NCBI GenBank assembly: GCA_036346375.1
Contig: CM070501.1
Location: 38,708,539 to 38,772,538, forward strand
Length of the DNA stretch: 64,000 nucleotides
Direction of reading: 5' to 3'
Origin: Guadua angustifolia
Lineage: Eukaryota > Streptophyta > Magnoliopsida > Poales > Poaceae
The notes below the pieces were generated by a model, which was not told where the DNA came from, made no database searches, and saw only the letters and a program-made list of their open reading frames with translations. Made by a program: the position numbers and the translations under genes. This document shows, in pieces, positions 1 to 12,200 of this stretch (the stretch's first letter is position 1; each line of letters begins with the position of its first letter).

Positions 1-520
1 TATTTTATTTTGAATGCGAATCTTGACAAGTTTCATAGCTGAAAATACTCGCTCTGTGGTTACTGTTGACACCGAAAGAGTTATGAACAATCGTAACAGC
101 CTATCAACCATTGAATAATGGGAAGCTTTACCTGTTTTATATAGTCTATTTGTTAAATTAACAAGAGATATCAAGTATTGCATACATCAAGTTGAGAAAA
201 ATGGAAGTTTTATCTGTTTTATATAGTCCACTTGTCGAGTCAGCAAGAGTAGCCAAGCATTGCAGCTCCGGATGGTTGCATGCATCAAGTTGAAAGTGTG
301 GTAATTGACTTTCTAATTGAGTTCGTTGAATTTATTTACTGTTTAGTGTTTACTAATGCTAGATCTTTATTTACTGTTAAGTATTTACTAATGATAGCTA
401 ATTACTAATTACTAAAATTTATTTTTAGTTAGGGGCCGGTTCTGCCACCTCTTCTCTCCGCCTTGGTTGCAAAGACGATGAGCGCGAGTGCGGAGCGGAG
501 GGCATGAAGTCGATCCCGAC
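1..520. other. Intergenic DNA with short degenerate tandem repeats
   Basis: No gene is seen. Two degenerate copies of an 80-90 bp unit lie at about 121-200 and 203-296; both carry CTGTTTTATATAGTC and end in CATCAAGTTGA. A second pair of about 35 bp (TTTATTTACTGTTTAG and a near copy) lies at about 332-400. The stretch ends where a hAT-type MITE is inserted. Confidence 0.5.
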
Positions 521-1050
521 TAGGGGTGGCAACAGGGGCATTCTTTGCCAGGGAGTGCCTCCCCGTCTCCGTCTTCGCGATGCAAAATTTTTCCCGTCCC
601 CGTCCCCGTTCCCCGTCTCGGGGGAGAAAATCCACCCGTCCCTATCCCCGTTCGGATATCGGGGTCCTGTTGGGGACCCATCCCCGCGAAAATTTCACAC
701 AAGAGAAGAGCTCTTATAGCCATTTTAACTTTAAAATCATATCAACAGATAAGAAAAAAAGAATGCATGCATTCATCGAAGATTATGTTGTTCCGTTTAT
801 GAAAATGTGAATATGATGGGCTAGAGAATATGTTTGCAATCTAATAATTAAATTGGACTAAACTAAATTTGGATCCCTAACCGGGTCCCCGCGGGGAAAA
901 AAATTCCCCGTCCCCGTCCCTGCCATCCCCGACGGGGGAATAATTTTCCCCGTTTCCATCTCCGCGGGGGACGATTTCTTCCCATACTCGTCCCCTAATA
1001 GAGGAATTCCCCGCCGGGGATCGGGGAATGGGTCCCCATTGCCACCCCTA
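521..1050. mobile_element. Non-autonomous hAT-type MITE with 8-bp target duplication
   Basis: The element starts TAGGGGTGGCAA at 521 and ends with the inverse, TTGCCACCCCTA, at 1050. It is flanked by a perfect 8-bp direct repeat ATCCCGAC (513-520 and 1051-1058), the target-site length of the hAT superfamily. Both ends are rich in CCCCGTCCCCG-type runs, the middle is AT-rich, and no transposase is present. The 616-bp element at 35452-36067 has nearly the same terminal repeat, so both may be moved by the same transposase. Confidence 0.9.
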
Positions 1051-1469
1051 ATCCCGACGATAACTACTCGACGTGCACGAGTAATACTATATTTTTTGTG
1101 CGTAGCAAAGCACAGACTTTAGGCTAGTAGTTTCTAAAACATTACAACAAAAACCTCACGTAGAGACACTTTCCTATAGATATTTTTTATCTAGCTCTAC
1201 AAATTCCATAACTATAGTAAACATGTTTTTTTGGTATTTTATAAGGTGCCTTAAACGTAAAGACACTATTTTGAGTTATTTTGGATAAAGAACATAGGAT
1301 GAAGGGTGTAAAGGCGTTTTTAGGCTTTTTTAAATTGTCAAAACAAAATTCATATAGAGATATTTTTGAGATGCTTTTTAAATTGATCTTATATTGTAGA
1401 GACATTATTTGAGGTATTTTTGATTCTCTAGAGATATTCTTTTAGATGTTTAAGACATGTTGTGTACTA

Positions 1470-1753
1470 CTCCATTCGTTCAAAAATATAAGATCTATAA
1501 TTTGAATGATTTTGTTTAGAAATATAAAGCTTGCATGTAGCTTTAATAAACCTTTTTCTACTAAATCCTTATTTATTCTCTCTCAGTTACATACATTTAT
1601 TCATTACCACCACACACAAACTATTATCTCTCATCTTCCAAAATAATTAATTAGGATATCTAAGTTATTTTCATTCATACCTTTCTCAATTTCACCTTAA
1701 CCTTAATCATTGTGCAAAGTCAAAATATGTCTTATATTTCTAAATCGAGGGAG
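1470..1753. mobile_element. Stowaway-like MITE (degenerate)
   Basis: The ends CTCCATTCGTTC (1470) and GAGGGAG (to 1753) are imperfect inverted repeats of the common grass CTCCCTCCGTTC type, next to AAAATATAAG / CTTATATTT. TA dinucleotides flank both sides (1468-1469 and 1754-1755), as expected for Tc1/mariner-type insertion. The inside is AT-rich with no coding sequence. Confidence 0.7.
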
Positions 1754-1755
1754 TA

Positions 1756-3118
1756 CTCATAAGAATTATAATTAAATATAAGTATAAACAAGTTGTGATG
1801 TGAGGTTGAAATGGTTAGTCGTGCTAATTGTTTATCCATAAGGTCTTGAGTTTGGGGATTGATTCTAGCTAGGGCTGGCTATCGAGTTTCTTTCGAAATT
1901 AACATAATTTGTTATAAAATTATTTTCTTTTATTATTTAAGTGGTTATTTCAAATTCGAGCCACTATCAAGCCGAGCCTCATTAACATTTTTTGCTCAAA
2001 ATGAACTCATTTTAATTTTAAACTCATCAACTATTGTAAACGAAGCGATTTTGATTTGAGTGCTAACAAGGTTTTTTGTCAGCCCTAGTTCTAACATATC
2101 TTTAGAATATATATTCCATTCTGTAAAGGGCGCTAGAGAGTATAGAGACAAAATGCAATGCATTTTAAAAAATATCTTATATAGAATGTAAAAACATTTT
2201 AGTTAGTTTCTCTTTGACCATAGCGATATTACATGTGGAGACACCGTTGTGACATTTTGAAAGATACCTTTAAAATCATTCAGAGACTGTACGATAAAAA
2301 TGCCTCTATATGATGTTTCTCCTGCAGTGAAAAGACGTGCAAAGAAAGCTTTACAATACAACCACACCTCATCAAAACAGTCAGGCAACCCTAAAAAAAC
2401 ACAGTCAAGTAGTTTGTGCAATTTTATGTGCAGCTAGTTCAATTTTAATTAATACTGTTTACACAATTTCGGTTTATTAAAAAATGTTTAGTTTGTGCAA
2501 TTTTATGTGCAGCTACTTCATTTTTTTTTAGACGGCGTATTCCAAGAATTGAATTAAGGTAATCGATCGTTGCAAAAAAAAAAAAAATTCACAAGTTCCC
2601 ACGACAACGGAGAGAGAGAAGAAAACCCTAGCCGCTGTACAGCTGGGCCGCCGCAGCGCAAGCTGCCCCTCCCCTTCTGAGCTCTCAACGAAAAGATCTC
2701 TCAATGTTCGGAGTAGCTGTACGCCTGTACCCATTTATTGCTTTCTTTCTTGTGTAACAAGCCAAAAGATCTGCGCCAGATGCACGCACTGCCTTTACCC
2801 TCTCGGTCTCGCGAACATCGCGCCGTCCACGTGCACCGCCCGGACTGCGCTCCAACGTGGGATCGTGAAACCGAGCTGGGAACCCCGGGCTACGCATGTA
2901 CGAACGTGTTAACCGCGACCGAACAAAAAGGAAAGCAGACGCAGCGCGAGCTGTCCCCGGCCTTCTCGCCGATTCGCACCTGCAAAATCTTAGATCTCAA
3001 AACGTACCCCCTAATTCAGCGCTGGCGCTCTCCGCTGACTAAGGGGCTGCGGAATTTATCTCTCTGTTGAGGGCTTGGATGAAAAATAGCCACGAGGCAC
3101 GAACCGTGGTTGCCATGC
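1756..3118. other. Intergenic region upstream of the NDB gene
   Basis: AT-rich to about 2600, then GC-rich toward the NDB promoter. No convincing gene is present. A 26-bp direct repeat beginning AGTTTGTGCAATTTTATG occurs near 2411 and 2489. Open frames over 2528-3070 are short, overlapping and lack recognisable domains. Confidence 0.5.
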
Positions 3119-3126
3119 TATATAAT
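3119..3126 (+). promoter_or_regulatory. Putative TATA box of the NDB gene
   Basis: TATATAAT stands about 155 bp before the NDB start codon, in an otherwise GC-rich stretch. This predicts transcription starting near 3150 and a 5' leader of about 130 nt. Inference from position and motif only. Confidence 0.55.
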
Positions 3127-3277
3127 TAGAGGCTCCGGGAGGCCAGGAGGCACGTCGCCCTCTTCCCCGCCGCCGCGTGTCCGGAAGCAAGAGAACCGCT
3201 CCGCGCAGCTCGTCTCCTGGAATCCTCTACCTCACGCAGTCGCCCATCTCACATCGGCCGAGGGGACCTCGATCGCA

Positions 3278-6200
3278 ATGTCGTCGACGGGGGGCTTGTC
3301 GCTGGTGCGCCGCATGCCGCGCTGGCAGAAGAGGCTACTCCTCGTCAGCGTCGGGTGCGTGCTCCGTATTCCCCTCCCCTAACCCCCACTTCGCTCCTTC
3401 AGTTTCCGATACACCCCCGCCCCCGGGCGCCGCGCTGATCGATCCGTGCGTGCATTGCGCTGTTTCAGCCGTGCGCTTTGGTGGTTCGGCGAAAAGCTTT
3501 GCCACCTTGTGATACTTCGTGTAGTTTTTTCATCTTCGTGATGTTTTTTTTTTAAAAAATTGCTCAGTTTCGCGAAGGATCGGAGCAGCGGAGTTAAGTA
3601 GAGACCTTTTTTTGTCGGGTCGATTTCTCGTTTTAAAAATTGCTTTGGACGATGACCCGTGATTCTGCAGATTTGTTGCGGCATTATAGATTTTCTCTCT
3701 TTTTTCCCCGGAAGTTCGTAGTATTAGTCTCACGCTTAGTTTGTTAATACCGCACTGCGTTCGTTTATAAAATTAATATAAAAAGCTTGTTCAAAAGTTT
3801 GCTAATCTGATTAGTAAATGTAGTAATTGAATCTATTGAATCTGCTGCCTATTGTATTCGTGAGTGGTTATGGCGTCACTTGCAAAAAATCCCTCCATCC
3901 CGTGTCCTCAAATTTCAAGTTTGGGTTATATATGTCATTTTTGGCATTTGAAAATTTTGTGATTTTGAAGTTGAACCTATCAAATTATCTTATAGTGCTG
4001 GAAACAGGAAATATTGTGTGATTTTGAAGTAGGAACCTAGCAAATTATTTGAATAATGCTGGAAACAGGGTGCCCACAATCATCTAACGCAGATCAGATT
4101 ATGCATTTGTGCTATCTTATTACATAGTTTATTGTTGTTCATGTACATGAATTTAGCACTGCAGTCGGTGGATCTCTCAATTTCGGAGAACTTGTACCAT
4201 GCACTTGGGACTAAACATATTCTGGCTGTATTCGATATCATCTATACAAATTAAGACACTCTAATGGTAATGGAGGCGTTTCAGGGGCTCTGGGTACTAA
4301 ACATATTCTGGCTGTATTCGATGTCATCAATACAAAGACACTCTAATGGAGGCGTTTCAGGGGCTCTAGGTATTTAAGTAGAATGTATTCTCAACCTTTC
4401 GTTCATCATTGTTGAAGAATAAGTGAATTGCTCACCTTTCCTCATCAGCTTAAGCTTTTGGGTGAACTGGCTGGTGCATGCAACTCAATATGGTATCAGA
4501 GCCAGGAGGTCTCGAGTTCGAGTCCTGGTAGACGCAATTTAGCGTCCACTCCTATTTCCACGTGTTGAGTGCTGCCCAAGGCGCCTCCACGTGAGGGGGA
4601 GTGTTGGAAATATAAAGCACGGCCCATCCTTCCCCATAAACTTAAGCTTTTGGATGAATTGGTTGGTGCATACAACTCAATATGGTATCAGAGCCAAGAG
4701 GTCTCGAGTTCAAGACCCGGTTGGCGCAATTTTAAAAAATAATTGTAGCCACTTCTATTCCACGTCCTAGGCACGAGGGAGCACGCGTGAGTGAGGAGTG
4801 TTGAAGAATAAGTGAATTGCCCACCTTTCCTCATCAGCTTAAGTTTTTGGGTGAATTGGCTGGTGCATGCAACTCAATAATCATAAGTGGAGCGGGTTGC
4901 TAGCTATAACTGTAATGCTGTATGTGTTATTGTGTTTATATTGTTGCTTCCAGCTACATCGTGGGAGATGGCAGAAGATGACATTCTTCTCTATTTTTTC
5001 CCTCTACCCATATTGTTCATAAGCCATCTGATCACAAAAGTATACTTAGATTTTAGACCATTTTTCAGTTGTGCTATGTTGCACATTCTAGGTAGTAAAA
5101 GAATCTTTACCAATTACTGCAAAATGCTTTTTATGACTCAACTCACTGGCGGATTCACCTCTCGGGCAAGACACGACTGCCTAAGCTCCCCGGGGATGAG
5201 CCATGGAGGTGCAGTGCAACTCCGCTATCGCAAATGCCATGAAAACAGAGCTTTTATAGGCAAAACTTCGTCCTAGGCTGTAGTTAGGTTTGCGCAGACT
5301 CCTAAAATTTCGTGGCTCCGCCAGTGGACTCAATTGGTAAACATATAAGAATTGTAAAAGTAAACAGCAGTTGAAAAGTCACTGCAATGCCAAACGGCAG
5401 CATTCACTCTCTTGCTTTGTCTAATAGTTTTATCTCTTTTATTTCAGGACTCTGACACACTTTTTATTTGCACCATATTGTAGAGTCGGCACTTTAACTT
5501 ACGCTTGTCAGGATAATCGGGAACTTCAAATTTGTGATGGAACTGGCAACAAGAAGAAGGTGGTTATTCTTGGAACTGGTTGGGCAGGTGCAAGCTTCTT
5601 GAGAAATATTGACACTTCTTTGTATGATGTTCATGTGGTATCACCACGCAACTACTTCACTTTCACACCTTTGCTGCCGAGTGTGACATGTGGCACAGTT
5701 GAAGCACGCAGTATAGTGGAGCCGATTCGCAACATTGTTAGAAAGGTATGGCCCTATTGATTAGTAAAGTAAATAAAAAACTATGTTGATATGCATCATT
5801 TCGTACCTTCCAGAGTTTTTCTTCCAAGTCAGTAGATATGCTCCATTTTGCACACTGCCATTGGTTGAATGCAAGACTTCATATAATTAATGTATGCATA
5901 TCATTTTGCAGAGAGGTGCTGCATTTAGATTTTGGGAAGCAGAGTGCTACAAAATTGATCCAACAAGCAAACAGATCCACTGCAGATCAGATGTTGGGAC
6001 CAACATTGATGGAAATGGTGAATTTGTTGTGGATTATGATTACCTTATCGTCACTGTTGGAGCTAGACCTAATACTTTCAACACCCCTGGTGTTGTTGAA
6101 AACTGCCATTTCCTAAAGGTCAGTGCTACATAAGGCAGCAATGCGTTATTGACACTTTGTTTTTTGAAATATGTTATCTGTACATTTACATTGATGAAGA

Positions 6201-9200
6201 AAACTAACTTTCGTAAATGAAATTGTACTTTTCATTACTGGTCTAGCAGGTATCTCTGTCTTCATTTTATTTATTTCTGTTGATACCAAAATTACATTTT
6301 GACACTAATTTTTATATACCTAGATGTGCCTGCTGCTTTGTACGACATAATGATCTTGCACCTACTGTGCCAAAGTAATTCCTAGGCCGTAGTAGTAGGA
6401 TAGTAGCTAGGGTTTACTTGCTGTGATTTTTCATCATAATTCCTTGTCTTCTGCTGTTCTGTGTTATATATGAAACTAAGCTTTTATTATAGTGTGTGCA
6501 TCCCAGGATAAAAATGTTTTCTATAATCTGTTGCAAGGCAACTGTACGTTTTGTACAATAAAATCTAATTTGATATAGCTGCCATTATGTAGGAAGTAGA
6601 CGATGCTCAAAAAATCAGGAAGAGTGTCATGAAATGTTTTGAAAGGGCCTCCCTTCCTAACCTTACTGAGGAAGAGCGGAAGAAGAATCTTCATTTCGTT
6701 GTTATCGGTGGTGGCCCAACAGGAGTAGAATTTGCTGCAGAGTTGCATGACTTTGTCAACGAGGACTTGGCAAAATTGTATCCTGATGTCAAGAAGTATG
6801 TGAATATTTCAGTAATTGAAGCTGGAGAGCATATCCTTACAATGTAAGATCTCAAGATCTTCAGTCCTTTTGTAGCAATTGTCAAGCACTCAGTATTTTA
6901 GTTGTGTATCACCCCTTGATGTTTGAGCAATTACAAGTTTCTTGGTCGCACATACATTAATATAACTAGAACTAGCTGCCTATCCCGCAATTGTGCGAGT
7001 AGATTATAAGATGGATCCTTATATGAAATTGGCTTGTAAGACTAATGGAACTCTAGTATCTACTTCAATCTCATTTGATTAATTGACACTTTTATAACGT
7101 GGACCCACCAAAAACAAGCGGTGTAGATCTCATTCCTCTGATTAATGTTTGAATTGCTAGCCTCTTAGAATGAAACATGATGACTCCTTTTATGATTGTT
7201 TTAATTATATAATAGATGGAAGATGCCAAGTTGAGCTTAAGTGTGATCTGAGCTGACTCTGAATGAGCCAACTCAAATGCCCTCGTCGGCGGAGCCGGAA
7301 TGAACTGATGAAGAAGATGAACTTCGTTCTTGCGCGTAGCGACATAAGGTTTTAGCTGTTTTGAGCCACCGCCTTAGATTAGTTTTGTGGCATAATAAGC
7401 ATGCCTTTTCTCCTTGTTTATTATCCCTTTATATAGAATACATATGCCGGCTTCAATTTGAGCACGGCTAAACTCAAATAGGTAACTAACTCTCCTCTTT
7501 CCTAACAACTCCTGATTTAGGACTTATCTGCATGGCTTCTTTGGCGCCCATGCAAGGACTCTAACTCTTTAACTAACATGCAAGAAACTAATCTTGACTA
7601 ACGCCGATAATAAACTCTATCGGCTGCTGCCGTAACATTACTCCCCCCTGAAAATTGAGCTTGTCCTCAAGCGCAATGTGTGGATAGGAACGTCGCAGAA
7701 CCAACGCATCCATCCAGGTTGCTTCTTCCTGTGGTTCCCCTTGCCAGTGGACAAGGACTTGGCGTTTGCCGTTGACGAAGCGTTGTTCCAGGAGTTGCTG
7801 AGGTTCTGGAGGAGGCACCGTCGTGGCCGGTGTGAAGTCCTGGGGTAGCGGCGGTACTTCCGTGGGCGGCTCGCCGACAAATGCCTTAAGGAGTGAGACG
7901 TGAAAGACGTTGTGGATCGTCGGCGTCGTCGGCAAAGCGAGTCGTGAGGCCACTGGACCCACCCGAGCTAACACCTGGTAGGGCCCAAAGAATCGTGCAC
8001 CCAGCTTGTGATTGATAGTAGCCCGGAGCGAATTCTGGCGATGTTGTTGCAGCCGGAGCCAAACCCACTGACCCACCGTGAATTCCAGCTCACGATGGTG
8101 AGAATCATACCGCTGCTTCATGCGGTTCTGGGCCCGCAACAAGTGTTCCTTGGCTTGCTGCAATATAGCATTGCGTTCGAGCAATTGGCAGTCCACAGCC
8201 GCGATGACTGACGTTCCCTGCTGGTATGGCAACAATGAAGGGGGCTTGCGCCCATAAACCAGCTCAAACGGTGTGACGCGATGAGATGAATGGAAGGAGG
8301 TGTTGTAACAGAACTCCGCCCATGGTAGCCAACGTGCCCAAGTGGATGGGTTGTCGGCTGCGAGGCACCACAGATACATCTCGAGTGTCCTGTTGACAAC
8401 CTCGGTTTGTCCATCCGTCTGAGGGTGATAGGCCGTTGAGAAACGCAAAGAGGTGCCACTCCGTTTTAGCAGGTCCTGCCACAGAGCACTGAGGAAAACC
8501 GGATCACGGTCTGACACGATCGATTCTGGTATCCCATGTAAACGGACCACTTGGTCAAAGAAGATGGCGGTCACTCCGGAAGCCGTGGCCGGTCGGGTAA
8601 GAGTCATGAAATGGGCATATTTGGATAGACGATCCACGACTACCATAATGGCCGTTTTGCCTTGAGACTTGGGAAGCGCCGTGATGAAATCCATTGATAC
8701 GTCGGCCCAGACTTGATGAGGAATGGAAAGTGGCTGGAGGAGGCCTGCTGGTGATAGTGAGCTTGCTTTCTGCGTTGACACATCTCTAGCGAGCAATAAA
8801 AGCATTCCACGGTCAAACGTTGATTCCTCCAATAATATTTTGCGCGGAGCCGATGTAGCGTCTTCTGGACCCCTTCATGTGTGAGATCATGTATAGAAGT
8901 AATGATGGCATCCACCAAGGAAGATGACGCTGGGACATACAAACGGCCTTGCCGATAAAGCAATCCTTCTTTTTTCTTCCCTTGAATGGAAGAAGCGAGA
9001 ATCGATCGATTCTTCTTGAGGAACCCTCCCTCGGTGGCTGCGATTGCCTCCTTGAGCTGACCACATAGGCGCTGAACTTCTGGGTGGCCTCTGAGTTCAT
9101 CAAGCCAAAGCGCCGGAGACAGTCCTTGAGTGCGAAACGAGTTCTTGACTAGGTGCCGGTTCCTTGATCCTAGACAGTGCGTCTGCTGCCAGGTTAGACC

Positions 9201-12200
9201 GCCCTGGTTTGTACTCGACTTGGAAATCGAAGCCCATTAATTTGCTTAACCAGTGTTGTTGAGGCGTGACAAGAGCTTGCTCAAGAGGTATTTAAAGTCG
9301 CCATGATCTGTCATGCGAACCACAAAGGTATGTCCCCGAGGTAAGGCGCCCGATGGCGGCTTGCCTTGGACGAGCCGATGAGTTCCGTTCATAAGCGGCG
9401 AGCTTCATGTGCTGCAGACCCAACTTGCGGCTGAAGTAGGTGATAGGGTGCCCATTTTGTTGGAGCACAGCCCCGATCCCCGTACCAGATGAGTCGCATT
9501 CGACGACGAATGGAATGGTGAAATCCGGTGTTGCCAATACTGGAGCGGAGGTTAATGCCCTCTTCAAGTTCGCAAAAGCCTGGTCAGCCTCTCGGGTCCA
9601 ATGGAATTTACCTTTCCTGAGCAATGAGGTCAAAGGATCTGCTACAATGGCGTACCCCTTGATGAAACGTCGATAGTAGCCTGTGAGCCCGAGGAATCCT
9701 CGCAATGCCGTCACTGATGTGGGATGTGGCCAATCAGCCACTGCCTGAAGCTTTGCCGGATCCACCTCCACACCATTGCAAGAAATAATGTGACCCAAAT
9801 ATCCGATGCGTTCTTGAGCGAATGCACATTTGGAGGCCTTGAGGAATAACTGATGCTGTTGAAGACAGTTCATGACCAACCGTAGATGCTCTCGATGGTC
9901 CTCCTCCGTTTGGCTGTATATTAAGATGTCATCAAAGAAAACCAAGACGAACCTGCGGAGGAAGTCATGAAGGGTTTCATTCATGAGAGCTTGAAACGTG
10001 GATGGGGCATTCGTCAACCCAAAAGGCATCACCAAAAACTCATAGTGGCCATGATGGGTTCGGAACGCCGTCTTGGGAATATCCTCTTCCTTCATGCGAA
10101 CCTGGTGATAACCCGAGCGGAGGTCCAGTTTATTGAATAATCTTGCTCCTCTTAATTCATCCAGTAATTCTTCCACAACTGGTATTGGAAATTTGTCCTT
10201 AATAGTGCACCCATTCAGCTCACGATAGTCCACACAAAACCGCCAAGACCCATCTGCCTTGTTGACTAGAAGGACTGGTGAAGAAAATGGCGAATGACTT
10301 GGACGAATGATACCTTTACGGAGCATCGCCGCACATTGGCGCTCAATCTCATCCTTCGTCGGTAGGGGTAGCGGTAGGGCCGGACCACAATGGGATCAGT
10401 CCCCTGGACCAGATGAATAGCATGGTCACAATGCCGCCGCGGGGGTAGTCCCTGAGGTTCAGCAAAGACATCTGGATAAGCTTCCAAAATATTGTTGACC
10501 CAGGATACTTCTGTGATTGCATACTGTAAACAACTCGGCCCCTGCTTCTCCGGAAGTCCCAGAAGTTCAATTCTTCCTTCCGTTGGAACTGCATGGTGAG
10601 GGCTTGAAAGTCCCACTGGACCCTTCCCAGGCTACGCAACCACTCCATGCCCAGCACCACATCGAAGCCATCCAGTGGAATCACTGTGAAAGGTGCTTGG
10701 AACTCATGGCCCTGAATAATGAAACTGGCGTTCATAATTCTGCCCAGGCATGGTAATTGACCTCCATCGGCCACCTTCACCTGCCGTGCTGTTGCTAGGA
10801 TTTGCTTCCACCCGCCCACACACGCAGCATAACCACTCATGAAATTGTGTGTACTCCCACTGTCAACGAGAGCCAACAGCCTCCGGTCCTGCACTCCTCT
10901 ACTTGCATTGTGCCGCCTCTCGTCGGCCCTCTAACGGCCAATAACGAAAGTGAGAGCTCACCTTCCGGAATTTCTTCCACCGCCTCCTCCTCTTCTTCCT
11001 CCTCGACCACTTCCAGATGGAAGAGTCGCTTGCACTTGTGGCCTTGCCTATACACCTCGTCACAGTTGTAACACAGGCCTTTCGCTCGCCGCTCAGCAAG
11101 TTGATCCGCGCTCAATCGCAAACGAGCTGGTGCGGATGCAGAGCTGCCTTGCGAGCCTGCCGATGCAGTTGGCATGATTCGTCCTCCGCTTCCTCCGGGG
11201 AGGTGATGTCGGTGGTCCCGGTATGCTGATTCCACCATTACGGCCGCCGCTTCCTGACCAAGATGTGGCTGAGGTTGCAGGTACAGTCGGGGCGAAGCCA
11301 CGCCCAGGAATTGATCTTGCGCGCCCCTGGATGGATAACCCCTGCATTGCCTCTGCGAGCCACGCATCTTTCCGTGCTTCTGCTTCCTTGGCGCACCCGA
11401 TGGCATCAGCTAGGTCTCGAGGTCGCTCCCTCCGAACCTCCCCGGCCAGAGCTACCGAAAGCCCAGCAGTGAAAGTCTCTATTTGATCCAGACGGCTGAC
11501 GCGCGAAACACGCGCTAATAGCCTTTGGAATTCACGCGAATACTCATCCACCCTCATGCTGCCCTGTTTTAAATTAACCAGATCGCCCACGGCCCCTACG
11601 GTTGAGTGCCGAGTGAAGCGCCGGCTGAATGTCTCATGGAAGTCTTCCCAACTCACCCAGCTCTCATCTTGTTGCCAGTTATCCAGGACTTCCAGAGCCT
11701 CGCCGCACAGATGAACTCCCGCCACGCCTACCCAATCTTCCTCTGGAATCTGATGGAAATGGCAAAATCTTTCGCACTGGCGAAGCCACCCCAGGGGTTC
11801 TCCCGATCCATCATACTCTGATAAGTCGAACCGAGGAGGACGAGGCGTCCACCTCCGATTGTTCTCATCCTCCCTTCCGTGCGTAGGTGCTCTTCCCCGG
11901 CCTCCGTCTTCCTCACCGCGCCAGGTAACCCGCCCTCGCCCTCTGCCTCTGCCGCGCATCGATCCTTCCGATGCTGGCCGGGCACGCGAGTTCTGATCAT
12001 CTTCAGGATGATCTAGCGGATCTTCCGAATTCAGGTCCTGCGCCTCCGCTGGACCCTTGCCCTTGACATGCTTGAGCACTTCCTCCAGAAGTCTTCTCGT
12101 CTCCTTGCCTTCCTCCTCTAGGACGGCAATTCGGTCTTCCATCGTTGGCGTGGTCATGGTGCCAGGGCCGGCTAGCTCTGATACCAAATTGATACGAGCT

